NCBI RefSeq assembly: GCF_022524345.1
Contig: NZ_JAKWJU010000002.1
Location: 1,302,001 to 1,366,000, forward strand
Reading direction: 5' to 3'
Source of the DNA: Streptomyces marispadix
GTDB lineage: Bacteria; Actinomycetota; Actinomycetes; Streptomycetales; Streptomycetaceae
Length of the DNA stretch: 64,000 bases
The position numbers and the translations under genes are program-made. The notes under the pieces were generated by a model. It made no database searches, was not told where the DNA came from, and saw only the letters and a program-made list of their open reading frames with translations. Below are positions 19,679 through 28,592 of the stretch, piece by piece (the stretch's first letter is position 1; each line of letters opens with the position of its first letter).

Positions 19679-19852
19679 CTTTCTTCGCGGAATCGCCGAG
19701 GTCTTCGGATCTTCGGAATCTCTCCCTCCGGCGGGCGGGGCGCCGCCCCTTGAGCGTCGGCCGCCCGCCGGCCGCCCGAGGACGAGCGGCATGGACGGGC
19801 GGCCGAAGACTCATGAGGCGACACCGGGAACGAGGGAGAAGGAGGCCGAAGG

Positions 19853-21337
19853 CTATGCCGCCGCGTTGAAGGAGGAGCGGCGCCGCTGTCGGGACGGCCG
19901 CCGGCGTCGTGCCGGTGCCTGCGGCGTGGTGCTGGGCGGCTGGGTGTCCGCGGCGGTGAGGGGAATGCCCGAGGGCGCCTTGGCGCCGGTGATGCGGCTG
20001 AGTTCGGCTTCGCCGAGGTGGATCTGGGTCTCCCGTGCGGTGATGTCGGCGTCCGACATCAGGCGGTTCATGGCGCGGCGCTGTGCGGGGAGGACGAGGG
20101 TGACGACGGTGCCGGACTCGCCGGCGCGAGCGGTGCGACCGCCGCGGTGCAGGTAGTCCTTGTGGTCGGTGGGCGGGTCCACGTTGACGACGAGGTCGAG
20201 GTTGTCGATGTGGATGCCGCGTGCGGCGACGTTGGTCGCCACCAGGACGCTCGTATGGCCGGACTTGAAACCCGCGAGGGTGCGGTTGCGCTGGGACTGC
20301 GACTTCCCGCCGTGCAAGGCCGAGGCACGGACGCCCACCGCCAGAAGGTCCCTGGTGAGCCGGTCCACTGCGTGCTTGGTGTCCAGGAACATGATCACGC
20401 GCCCGTCGCGGGCGGCGATCTCGGTGACCGTCGCCTGCTTGTCAGCCCTGTGCACGTGCAGCAGATGGTGCTCCATGGAAGTGACCGCCCCCGCGGAGGG
20501 GTCGACGGAGTGCACCACCGGGTCGGTGAGATAGCGGCGGACCAGGAGGTCGACGTTGCGGTCCAGGGTGGCGGAGAAGAGAAGACGCTGCCCCTCCGGG
20601 CGTACCTGGTCGAGCAGGTGGGTCACCTGCGGCATGAAGCCCATGTCGGCCATCTGGTCGGCTTCGTCCAGGACCGTGATGGCCACCTGGTCCAGCCGGC
20701 AGTCGCCGCGCTCGACGAGGTCCTTGAGCCGGCCCGGCGTCGCGACGACCACCTCGCTGCCGGCATGCAGATCACGTGTCTGACGGCTGATCGACATGCC
20801 GCCGACGACGGTGGTGAGCCGCAGCCGCAGCGGGCGGGCATAGGGAGTGAGCGCGGCCGTCACCTGCTGAGCCAGCTCCCGGGTCGGGACGAGCACGAGG
20901 GCCAGCGGGCGCCGGGACTCGGCGCGCTGCCCTGCGGTACGGGCCAGCAGCGCGAGCCCGAAGGCGAGGGTCTTGCCTGAGCCCGTGCGGCCGCGGCCCA
21001 GTACGTCTCGCCCGGCCAGCGCGTTGGGCAGCGTCGCGGCCTGGATCGGGAACGGCGCGCTCATGCCCTCGGCGCGGAGCGTGGTCTTCAGCCGGTCGGG
21101 CATGTCCAGGCCGGCGAACGTCTCGACGGCCGGCAGCGGTGCGGTGTGGGTGACCGGCAGCGCGAACTCCTTCGGGGCGCTCGCGTTACGTCCCTGCCCC
21201 CCGCGCCGGACCTTGGGCGAACGCGACGGCCCGCCCCGGCGGGTGCTCCCCTCCGGGCGGCGGCCACCGCGGCCGGATCGGGCGGCGCCACCACCTGAAC
21301 GGGAGGAGCCGACGGTACTGGGCACAGTGCGGTTCAT
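19853..21337 (-). CDS. DEAD-box ATP-dependent RNA helicase
   Basis: A 494-residue helicase with the family motifs: Q motif region PFPIQAATLP, Walker A GRTGSGKT, PTRELAQQV, ATPGRL, VLDEADQM, SAT, and a motif VI variant HRGGRTARAG. The first ~60 residues and last ~40 are basic, Arg/Gly-rich and disordered, as in cold-associated helicases that bind RNA loosely. ATG 21337 has GAGGAAGG upstream. It lies head to tail with the cold-shock gene at 21696 on the same strand, which fits a role in RNA remodelling at low temperature, although separate terminators suggest separate transcripts. Confidence 0.9.
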   Translation of the reverse strand: MNRTVPSTVGSSRSGGGAARSGRGGRRPEGSTRRGGPSRSPKVRRGGQGRNASAPKEFALPVTHTAPLPAVETFAGLDMPDRLKTTLRAEGMSAPFPIQAATLPNALAGRDVLGRGRTGSGKTLAFGLALLARTAGQRAESRRPLALVLVPTRELAQQVTAALTPYARPLRLRLTTVVGGMSISRQTRDLHAGSEVVVATPGRLKDLVERGDCRLDQVAITVLDEADQMADMGFMPQVTHLLDQVRPEGQRLLFSATLDRNVDLLVRRYLTDPVVHSVDPSAGAVTSMEHHLLHVHRADKQATVTEIAARDGRVIMFLDTKHAVDRLTRDLLAVGVRASALHGGKSQSQRNRTLAGFKSGHTSVLVATNVAARGIHIDNLDLVVNVDPPTDHKDYLHRGGRTARAGESGTVVTLVLPAQRRAMNRLMSDADITARETQIHLGEAELSRITGAKAPSGIPLTAADTQPPSTTPQAPARRRRPSRQRRRSSFNAAA

Positions 21338-21642
21338 GCAGAACCTTCCTCGATGCGGCACGTATCGAGGAATTCATCACAGCAGTACTGAGCCGCACGA
21401 GGATTCGCAAGATCGAGCCGAAGAATAAGACGAGACAAATCAGAGCCGCAACGGCCGCCGAGTCGTCATGGAATGCACCGGTACCAACGTCCGCAGAGAA
21501 AAGCGGCCCCTTTACGGTGCAACGGAGCCGTGGAGGCGGGTTTCTGCCAGGCACACAGCTCGGTGAGACGGCAGACGACGCTGCCGCTCGCTCGGCGCCG
21601 CCGAAGGACGTCCTTCGCTGCGGGCGAGCCTGTACAACGCAA

Positions 21643-21680
21643 CGAGCCGGGGCCCGCACGCAGGTGCGTGCCCCGGCTCG
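21643..21680 (-). terminator. Terminator of the cold-shock gene
   Basis: CGAGCCGGGGC...GCCCCGGCTCG forms an 11-bp stem, with a small GCACGCAGGTGCGT inner hairpin, 16 bases after the cold-shock stop. Confidence 0.7.
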
Positions 21681-21695
21681 CTGCGGGTGTCAGCG

Positions 21696-21899
21696 TCAGG
21701 CGGGAACGATGTTCTCCGCCTGCGGGCCCTTCTGGCCCTGCGTGACGTCGAAGTTCACGGTCTGGCCTTCGAGCAGCTCACGGAAGCCGGTGGCGTTGAT
21801 GTTCGAGTAGTGGGCGAACACGTCAGGACCGCCGCCCTCCTGCTCGATGAAGCCGAAACCCTTTTCCGCGTTGAACCACTTCACGGTGCCAGTAGCCAA
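21696..21899 (-). CDS. Cold-shock domain protein
   Basis: A 67-residue CspA-type OB-fold protein that binds single-stranded nucleic acid. RNP1 (KGFGFI) and RNP2 (VFAHYS) are intact, and the sequence ends PQAENIVPA as usual in actinobacteria. The start is TTG at 21899 behind AAGGAGAA; no ATG is available at this position. More than 400 bases without a gene lie upstream (21900-22331), enough for the long structured 5' leader that cold-shock mRNAs carry. Confidence 0.93.
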   Translation of the reverse strand: MATGTVKWFNAEKGFGFIEQEGGGPDVFAHYSNINATGFRELLEGQTVNFDVTQGQKGPQAENIVPA

Positions 21900-22331
21900 G
21901 ATAATTCTCCTTCGGGGCGGTACCCGGAACCCGCACTGTGCGGGACCCGGAGCTGCCGCGATGATCACCCTCGGGAAACACCGAAATACACAAGACTCTC
22001 TCCAGGGGTACTGGAAGGAGCACTCGAAGTTTTGGGGAACCACAACTGCAACTGCCGCAACCGTAGCACGGTCGGCCCGGAGATACGGTTTTCCCTCGTT
22101 CCGAGCCCGCCGAGAGCCAAACCTTCTCGCCACTCGTCAGCCGAATTTCTGCAACGGCGAAACGAGATATCCGTATCCGGGCGACTGCTGAATTCCTCAG
22201 GTGCTACCGCCGGTGCGCTGCCCGGCCGGATGCGCCCACTGGGGCATCGGACTCGATCTGCCCAGTGGCAGAGCCCCGGAGTCAGGCCGACGTCGGCCGC
22301 CCGACCATCGCGGGGCGCTTGGCAGGAGTCG

Positions 22332-22679
22332 TCAGCCGTCGCCGTTCGAGGTCGAGGATGCCTCCGGGGCGCGCAGCTGCTCGTTGATGCGCTTGGCTTC
22401 CTCGAGCTGGTCTTCGAGGATGATGATGCGGCAGGCGGCCTCCACGGAGGTGCCCTGGTCGACCAGTTCGCGGGCCCTGTTGGCGAGCCGCAGTTGATAG
22501 CGGGAGTAGCGGCGGTGCCCTCCCTTCGAGCGGAGCGGCACGATGAGCTGTGCTTCACCGATGGCCCGCAGGAACGCGGGCGTCGTGCCGAGCATTTCGG
22601 CGGCCCGCCCCATGGTGTAGGCGGGGTAGTCATCGTCGTCGAGGTTGCTCAACGGGGTAGTGGGTTTGTCTGCTGCCAC
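22332..22679 (-). CDS. MerR-type helix-turn-helix regulator
   Basis: A 115-residue protein with a MerR winged helix: YTMGRAAEMLGTTPAFLRAI, then the wing KGGHRRYSRYQ, then a coiled helix (EDQLEEAKRINEQLR) and a short tail. It has no ligand-binding domain, so it resembles the short HspR-like group. GTG 22679 is chosen with AGAGAGG upstream. It sits upstream of the cold-shock gene on the same strand and could be part of the same stress response. Confidence 0.8.
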   Translation of the reverse strand: MAADKPTTPLSNLDDDDYPAYTMGRAAEMLGTTPAFLRAIGEAQLIVPLRSKGGHRRYSRYQLRLANRARELVDQGTSVEAACRIIILEDQLEEAKRINEQLRAPEASSTSNGDG

Positions 22680-23451
22680 TGGCACCTCTCTGGGAACGCG
22701 TCGAGGGGCCCTGGCGCCGTGCGGCACCAGGGCCCCGAAGGGATTAACACCATCTACCGGCTATGCGCGCCGGTTTCTCTTGCCGCAGCGCCGTCCGGAA
22801 GGACGGGTGCGGGGATCGCAGCTGCGTGACCGGGGACCACCTTCCAATCCGGGGCCTGCGGTACCCGGGCGGCGTTCCTGCCCGGGCGATCCTGATGGCG
22901 CTTCTCTCCTCCTTCTCTACTGACTTGTCGTGCACTACTCGATCCTGCAGAACTGCTTGCGACCCCTGAGGTCGCCTGGCCCGGCGGCCAGTGGCGGAGC
23001 CCTCACCGTCTGGCCACACCACTCGACCGCCGGTCCACAACTTGCTCCACCTGCATACGAGGCAGTTCGTCACCTGCCTCGTCCTTCTGATCTCTGCGAG
23101 TACGAGCAGGACTCTACTCCCCGCACACCCCCATGTCTACTTCCGCCGATACAGATTTCCTCCAGGGCGGGCGTTCGCAATCCCGTCCCGGAAGACGACA
23201 GAAGTCTGCGCCGGCCGCTGCCGCCATGAGTGCGGGGCGGCCAGGCAAGGGAGCGGCGGCTCTACGAGTCCACGGCCTCATCGAGCCAACGCAGCCTCAG
23301 AAGTCCGCCTGCCCGGCCCGTCGTTGGCGACGGCCTGCCGGCGTAACCGGAGCTTCTTCATCGCCCGGAACTCCGCGGCCCCTTCGGACCGTGAGGTGTG
23401 GTCATGGCGACCAGACGGCGCACCGCGACAGGGAGGCGCACGCCTGGGACC
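22680..23451. other. Non-coding stretch upstream of the MerR gene
   Basis: About 770 bases with no reading frame that has both coding character and a ribosome site. An AGAAGGAGGAGAG sequence on the minus strand near 22905-22918 looks like a ribosome site but is not followed by a start codon. Probably promoter and leader of the MerR gene and the 3' flank of the SDR gene. Confidence 0.4.
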
Positions 23452-24186
23452 TCACCAGGGCACCGGCCCCTTGTCGTTGAAGAACCCGCCGGTGGGCCCG
23501 TCATCGGCGAGCGTGGCCAGGTCCACGATGATCCGGGCGCCCTCCTCGACGGTGCGGGTGCCGCGGTGCCGGGTGAGGTCGGTGGCGGTGTACCCGGGCG
23601 TCGCCGAGTTGATCTTGATGTGGGACAGCGCCGGGTCCTTGGCGAAGGCGTGGGAGTACTGGACGGTGAGCATGTTCAGCGCCGTCTTCGACGAGGAGTA
23701 CGCCATCCTGCTGTCGGCATCACCGCCGAAGTCGGTCCCGTCGCTGGTCATCCCCATCGACGCGGTCGTACTGGACACGTTGACGATGCGAGGCGCCGCC
23801 GAGGACTTCAGCAGGGGCAGCATGGCGTGGATGACGGTGACCGCGCCGAAGGTGTTGACCTCGTAGTTCTGCCGCATCTCCGCCGCCGTGGTGTCGACCG
23901 CCAGCCGGTCCACCACTGTTCCGGCGTTGTTGACCAGCACATCCAGACGCCCGTGGTCCCGGCGCAGCAGCTCGGCCACAGCCTCGACGTCTCCGGAGTC
24001 GGTCACATCCAGCCGCGTCGGCACGGCCTTCCCGGCAGCGGAGAGCTCTTCGGCGGCGACGGCGCCGCGTTCGGGATCACGGCTGCCCATCACCACGACC
24101 ATCCCGCGGTCCAGGAGCTGCCGGGCGGTCTCCTTGCCCAGTCCCTTGTTCGCCCCGGTCACGAGTGCCACTCGGCGGTCGGTCAT
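23452..24186 (-). CDS. Short-chain dehydrogenase/reductase
   Basis: A 244-residue classical SDR, NADP-dependent by its VTGANKGLGKE cofactor loop. Catalytic residues: N in VNNAG context, S in VNVSSTTAS, YSSSK (YxxxK). It resembles carbonyl reductases. ATG 24186 has AGGAGG upstream. It is divergent from the TetR gene; two palindromic operators fill the shared 82-bp promoter region, so it is probably TetR-repressed and induced by a ligand that may be its substrate. Confidence 0.9.
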   Translation of the reverse strand: MTDRRVALVTGANKGLGKETARQLLDRGMVVVMGSRDPERGAVAAEELSAAGKAVPTRLDVTDSGDVEAVAELLRRDHGRLDVLVNNAGTVVDRLAVDTTAAEMRQNYEVNTFGAVTVIHAMLPLLKSSAAPRIVNVSSTTASMGMTSDGTDFGGDADSRMAYSSSKTALNMLTVQYSHAFAKDPALSHIKINSATPGYTATDLTRHRGTRTVEEGARIIVDLATLADDGPTGGFFNDKGPVPW

Positions 24187-24225
24187 GACGCCTCCTTCGT
24201 CGGCAAGATCAGTACTGGCAAAACA

Positions 24226-24261
24226 TGTTACAAGCTGTATCTTAAGATGCGAGCTGTATCA
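24226..24261. promoter_or_regulatory. Tandem 17-bp TetR operators, SDR/TetR promoter
   Basis: Two palindromes, TGTTACAAGCTGTATCT (24226-24242) and AGATGCGAGCTGTATCA (24245-24261), have centres 19 bp apart. They match the pair at 33315-33350 in sequence and spacing. They cover the whole gap between the SDR and TetR starts. Confidence 0.75.
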
Positions 24262-24268
24262 TGAACGA

Positions 24269-24895
24269 GTGGCCAGGTCAGATGCGAACGAAGTGAGGCA
24301 CGGGCTGCGGGCCGCGGGTGTACAGCGGACCCGGCGCAGCATCCTCACCGCGGCACGCCGCCATCTCGTCGATTCCGGCTATCACCGGCTCAGCCTGGAG
24401 GAGGTGGCCGCCGACGCGGGCGTCACCAGGGTCACCATCTACCGGCACTTCGACTCCAAGCTGGGGCTGCTGGACGCCATCGGCGAGGACCTCGCCCAAG
24501 AGGCCGGGCTGGTCTCCGGAATGCACGAGGCCGCCCGGATCGACGACCCGGTCCGGGCGCTCACCGCAACGGTCGGAGAAATGTGCCGGTTCTGGAGCAC
24601 CGGTCCGGAGGTCATCCGGCGGCTGATCAGCCTCTCGGCCGTGGACCCCGAGGCCCAGCAGGTCATCGCGGGCCGGGAGCAGTGGCGCTACCAGCAGATC
24701 GAGGCGCTCGTAGAGCGGCTGGCCGACGCGGACCGTCTGCTGCCGCCGTTCGACGTGCAGCAGGCCACCGCGGTCGTCGGCGCCGTGACGAGCTTCCCGT
24801 CCTGCGACGAGATCGCCACCCGGCTCCGGCTGGATCTCGGCGAGTTGACGGGGCTGCTGCTGCCGCTGCTCACCAGCGTCGTGCGGCTGGACTGA
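24269..24895 (+). CDS. TetR-family repressor
   Basis: A 208-residue regulator. The HTH spans about residues 20-65 (ILTAARRHLVDSGYHRLSLE then VTRVTIYRHFDSKLGLL), with a divergent all-helical ligand domain. The start is taken as GTG 24269; GTG 24293 is possible. Operator 24245-24261 ends eight bases before the start, so autoregulation is expected. The same operators occur before the MFS gene at 33297, implying a two-locus regulon. The opposite strand carries the run-on tail of the MFS frame at 24278. Confidence 0.88.
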   Translation: MARSDANEVRHGLRAAGVQRTRRSILTAARRHLVDSGYHRLSLEEVAADAGVTRVTIYRHFDSKLGLLDAIGEDLAQEAGLVSGMHEAARIDDPVRALTATVGEMCRFWSTGPEVIRRLISLSAVDPEAQQVIAGREQWRYQQIEALVERLADADRLLPPFDVQQATAVVGAVTSFPSCDEIATRLRLDLGELTGLLLPLLTSVVRLD

Positions 24896-26404
24896 CGGGC
24901 GGGAGCAGACGGGCGCGCATGCCCCTACGGAAGCGCCCCTCTCACGTAGCAGAGACTCGGTGCGGCCACGATCACGTGCCGTCCGGCACTCGGACCGCAC
25001 CGTCCCCACCGGTGGGTGCGCGGCTCCGGCTCCGCTTCGACGTACGCCGGCCAGGCGGATCAGCGACGCGAACACGGCCAGCACCATGATTCCGGACAGC
25101 GCGTAGAACGAGTAACTCAGACCGTTGGTGAACGCCGTGGCCAGGCGCCCGTCGAGCTTGGCCGATCCGACGAAGATGGAGACCGCGCGATCCCTCGGAA
25201 TGGACCGGGAGGCGAACATCATCACCAGCGGGAACGAGAAGACCCAGCCGATGCCGGCGAAGGTCCGCAGCATCCCGGAGGAGACACCGATGAACTCCTG
25301 CGGCGCGGCCTTCATCACCGCCGAGCTGTTCGCGGGAATGAAGAAGCCCAGGCCTATGCCGTTGACGGTGTTCGCGGCGACAAGGAGCCACAGTCCGCTG
25401 GAGGGCGAGATCCGGGCGAACGCGAGCAGCGCGAGGAGTTCGGCGCCAAGCCCGACCGAGACCGGCAGCAGCGGGCCGAAGCGGTCCGCGGTCCGGCCGC
25501 TCACGAGGCAGATCAGCCCGGCGAGCACATAGCCGGGCATCAGCAGCAGTGAAGTGTCAAGGGGCGAGAGGCCCTTGGGGCCCTGGAGGTACATGATGGC
25601 CAGCCAGAGCACGGCGTAGTTGGCCAGACCCTGGAAGAGCGCGGCAAGAAGCGGCGCCGACACCGCTGGTATCCGGAACAGCGAAAGCCGCAGCATCGGC
25701 TCGGTCTGTAGCCGTTCGTTCCAGACGAAGACGCCGAGCAGTACCGCACCGCAGGCGAAGGATGCTGCGATCAGGGGGCGGAACTCTTCCGTCGACAGTT
25801 CGGTGACGGCCCATATGACGCAGAACAGGCCGGCTCCCAGAGTGCCCATCCCGACGAGGTCGAGGTTCCTGCGGACCCGCCGCACCCCGTCCTGGAGAAC
25901 GGTGCGGGACAACAACATCACCGCCGCGCCGATAGGCACATTGATCCAGAAGATCCAGCGCCATGACACGTAGGTGACCAGCAGTCCGCCGAGCACGATG
26001 CCCAGCACCGCGCCCAGGCTGAATGCGACGCCGGTGTTCCCGTACGCCCTTCCGCGTTCGCCTCGGGAGAAGACGGACGCGATGATGGCGCCGCTGTTCG
26101 CGGTCACGCACGCCGTGCCCACTCCCTGGAGCAGCCGGAAGGCCACCAGCGACGGCAGGTCCCAGGCGAGCCCGCACAGCAGCGACGCCAGGGTGAACAG
26201 GGCGAAACCGATCTTGTAGATCCGGGCGGGACCGAACATGTCCCCGAGCCGGCCCGCCTGCGTCGTCAGCAGAGTGTTGACCAGGAGGAAGCCGACGACG
26301 AGCCACACGAGCGAGGTCAAGGCCGCATCGAGGGTCCGCTCCAGAGTCGGCAGGGCGAGGACCACGATCGTGGTGTCCACTCCGGAGAGCAGGACCCCGG
26401 TCAT
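24278..26404 (-). CDS. DHA2-type MFS exporter with run-on C-terminus
   Basis: The first ~470 residues are a 14-TM drug:H+ antiporter of the EmrB/QacA type, with GVDTTIVVLALPTLE in TM1 (motif D1) and GRLGDMFGPARIY (motif A). The frame then passes its expected end near 25000 without a stop and continues ~240 residues antisense to the TetR gene, giving 708 residues. In the neighbouring frame a TGA at 24972 would end the protein sensibly (...VPDGT), so a one-base frameshift or a lost stop is likely. The 5' end is also odd: ATG 26404 falls inside TM1. AAGGGG with in-frame CTG 26488, ATC 26485 or ATT 26479 would give a full TM1. Probably exports a toxic or secondary metabolite. Confidence 0.7.
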   Translation of the reverse strand: MTGVLLSGVDTTIVVLALPTLERTLDAALTSLVWLVVGFLLVNTLLTTQAGRLGDMFGPARIYKIGFALFTLASLLCGLAWDLPSLVAFRLLQGVGTACVTANSGAIIASVFSRGERGRAYGNTGVAFSLGAVLGIVLGGLLVTYVSWRWIFWINVPIGAAVMLLSRTVLQDGVRRVRRNLDLVGMGTLGAGLFCVIWAVTELSTEEFRPLIAASFACGAVLLGVFVWNERLQTEPMLRLSLFRIPAVSAPLLAALFQGLANYAVLWLAIMYLQGPKGLSPLDTSLLLMPGYVLAGLICLVSGRTADRFGPLLPVSVGLGAELLALLAFARISPSSGLWLLVAANTVNGIGLGFFIPANSSAVMKAAPQEFIGVSSGMLRTFAGIGWVFSFPLVMMFASRSIPRDRAVSIFVGSAKLDGRLATAFTNGLSYSFYALSGIMVLAVFASLIRLAGVRRSGAGAAHPPVGTVRSECRTARDRGRTESLLRERGASVGACAPVCSRPSVQPHDAGEQRQQQPRQLAEIQPEPGGDLVAGREARHGADDRGGLLHVERRQQTVRVGQPLYERLDLLVAPLLPARDDLLGLGVHGREADQPPDDLRTGAPEPAHFSDRCGERPDRVVDPGGLVHSGDQPGLLGEVLADGVQQPQLGVEVPVDGDPGDARVGGHLLQAEPVIAGIDEMAACRGEDAAPGPLYTRGPQPVPHFVRI

Positions 26405-26557
26405 GACGACCGCGATGGTGGGGACCTTCCTCGCGTGTGCCGGGTCCGCCCCGGTGGACGTGGTGTGCGCCGTGGAAATCTTGATCAGTCCCCTTCGTGT
26501 TCAAGGGCCGGCCGACGTCCCGTAGTGCCCGGACGCCGCAGGCGGCGGGTGGGATGC

Positions 26558-28045
26558 TCAGCGGCGCACCGCGGTGACGATGAGGAAGGTCCCCGGCGTG
26601 TACTCGTCCACCACGTCCATCTCCGCGGAGTCGAGCGCCTCGTTCATCTCCTTCTGGTCGAACGCGGCGACGCCCAGACACTCTTCGTGCTGCCGCTGGA
26701 AGTACCTGTAGAGCGGATCGTGGGACTTGCGGTAGGTGAGCATCGTGAAGGTGCCGCCCTTGCCCAGGCACCTTCCGACCTCGCGCACCGTCGCGAAGGG
26801 CTGGTCGATCGACTGCACGGTGTTCCAGCAGTTCACCGCGCCCAGGGAGCCGTCGGCGAAGGGAATGCCCCCGCCCGACCCGCGGACCACCAGACTGTCC
26901 GGCACGACCTTCGTCAGCCGTGCGGCCATCGTCGCCGCGAGATCGAAGGCGACGACCCGCTCACCGCCGAGGATGCGGGTCAGCACCTGTGTCCAACGGC
27001 CGGTGCCGGCCCCGAGATCGAGGAGGGGACCGTCCACCGGGCGCACATGCTCGGCCAGGTACCGGTCCTCGTCCGCGACGGACACCGCCCCGTTCCAGTT
27101 GGTCCCGTTCACCCGGAGGAAGGCCGGGCGCAGCAAGGGCTCGTACCAGGACAGATAGAGCGGCGAGTTGCCGGCGATCTGGTCTCCGGTCCCGACGGCC
27201 TCGCCGGACAGGTCGAGGTACCCCTGACGGGCGGGGTATCCGACGGCGCAGTCGCGGCAGACGACTCCCGTGGCCCGGCGGGAGAGCCGCCCGCGGCAGG
27301 CCGGACAGTGCATCAGGTCCAAGTGCCCGTTGAATTGCGGCATTTCGGCTGCCGCACGGTCGGGAAGGAGAACCGGGTCCACCTCGGCCGGAGCCTCGGA
27401 CTCGACGCGTCCGGTCGCTACGGCGCAGGCCGCCTTGGCTCCCATGTATGCGAGGAGCGTTCGCGTGTCCTTCTCCCAGAACGCGGTCTTCGCCTCGTGG
27501 CCCAGCGTCGCGAGCCAGCGTCGCTCCTGGTCGCGCTCCGCGTGACTGAGCACCCACCTGGCCGGGGAGGGCCAACTGCGGCCGATGCCGGGCGACTCCG
27601 GATCGAACGACGCGAGACAGCGCTCCAGGCGTGCGAGGTCGTCCGGGTCGAGCGGAGCTTTTCGCGCCGTGGGCAGGATCCGGTCGGCGTCCTCGGGGAA
27701 GTGGGCCAGGAGGTAGACCAGGGCGGTACCCAGGGGCACTTCATCGCGCAGGGTGTCCAGCAGCGCCAGGTAGTGGTGCAGCCCCGCTCGTACGCGGCGG
27801 CGCAGGCCGGGTTCGCCGGTTTCGGTCAACAGCCCGAGCAGCAGAGCGAGGTGGCCGCGCCGCCCGTCCGGCGCCTGGCGGATCTTTTCGGCCGCATCCT
27901 CCGCCGCCCGGGGCGCGCCGGGCAGGGCACTCCCGTCGGACCACACGGAAAGAAGCAGATCGAGATAACGGCTGTACGCCTCCTCTTCCTCTGCGTGAGA
28001 GAACAGTTCAAGGCACTCACTGAACGCAGCGGGCTGTGCTCTCAT
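26558..28045 (-). CDS. SAM-dependent methyltransferase with N-terminal helical domain
   Basis: A 495-residue protein. Residues ~1-235 are an unrecognised all-helical region; ~245-290 form a Trm112-like zinc ribbon (CPAC...CRDC); the rest is a class I methyltransferase with motif I LLDLGAGTGRW and acidic loop VVAFDLA. ATG 28045 has GGGGAGA upstream. It follows nothing on its strand and precedes the MFS gene by ~150 bases, so the two may be one transcript. Such fusions occur in natural-product loci; the substrate is unknown. Confidence 0.75.
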   Translation of the reverse strand: MRAQPAAFSECLELFSHAEEEEAYSRYLDLLLSVWSDGSALPGAPRAAEDAAEKIRQAPDGRRGHLALLLGLLTETGEPGLRRRVRAGLHHYLALLDTLRDEVPLGTALVYLLAHFPEDADRILPTARKAPLDPDDLARLERCLASFDPESPGIGRSWPSPARWVLSHAERDQERRWLATLGHEAKTAFWEKDTRTLLAYMGAKAACAVATGRVESEAPAEVDPVLLPDRAAAEMPQFNGHLDLMHCPACRGRLSRRATGVVCRDCAVGYPARQGYLDLSGEAVGTGDQIAGNSPLYLSWYEPLLRPAFLRVNGTNWNGAVSVADEDRYLAEHVRPVDGPLLDLGAGTGRWTQVLTRILGGERVVAFDLAATMAARLTKVVPDSLVVRGSGGGIPFADGSLGAVNCWNTVQSIDQPFATVREVGRCLGKGGTFTMLTYRKSHDPLYRYFQRQHEECLGVAAFDQKEMNEALDSAEMDVVDEYTPGTFLIVTAVRR

Positions 28046-28354
28046 ACGTTCGTCTCCCCTACGGGCTAGTACTGGACGTGTGCGAAGGCGCTCGCGTGTG
28101 CCTCATGACCCGGGTGAGTTGCGCTTGATAGCGGCGAGATATGGCCGGTACTCCGCTCGCTTTTCGCCGTAATTTCAGCAGGAGGCAGATTTGTACTTCT
28201 AACAGAGCACGGCTGCACCTGCAAGGCTGTGCAGGTTCCTCCACCGCGCCGCAAAAATCAGCCAGAACCCAGCATGAGAAGCACAAACCCGCAGGTCAGA
28301 GCAGACTTGCAGAATGGTCAAATAGATTCCTGCATTGTTGCTCCGGAGGAAAAA

Positions 28355-28474
28355 ATGCTTGTCGGGCGACGAATCGAAAAGCACCGAGTGAGGTGCATCA
28401 CATGCCCCCGGCACAACCTGATTGTCTCAAGTCGTGCATCGGAAAAGCCACTTGTGGGTACCCGACGCCATTGA
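28355..28474 (+). CDS. Possible 39-residue small protein
   Basis: An ORF with an unusually good ribosome site (GGAGGA, six bases before ATG 28355) in the otherwise non-coding, AT-richer gap 28046-28592. The product is basic and has one CxxC (CITC). It shows no recognisable family and codon bias is weak. It lies 118 bases before the aldo/keto reductase and could be a leader peptide. Confidence 0.25.
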   Translation: MLVGRRIEKHRVRCITCPRHNLIVSSRASEKPLVGTRRH

Positions 28475-28478
28475 TAGC

Positions 28479-28538
28479 GTGACGGCGCGAGTCGGACCCC
28501 GGGGGATCCGAATCGGGGGAAATCGAGAAAGCCGTCAC
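28479..28538 (+). repeat. Inverted repeat in the leader of the aldo/keto reductase
   Basis: GTGACGGC (28479-28486) and GCCGTCAC (28531-28538) enclose a smaller GGACCCC/GGGGATCC stem. It could form a structured leader or act as an operator for the gene at 28593. Confidence 0.35.
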
Positions 28539-28592
28539 TCCGATCTCTGCTGTGCTGCGCCCGGGTAAACACTTCGGATACACGGAGGAGAC

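Noticed and set aside
22744..23073. Minus-strand frame upstream of the MerR gene
   Set aside because: No start codon at the ribosome-like site and no coding composition.
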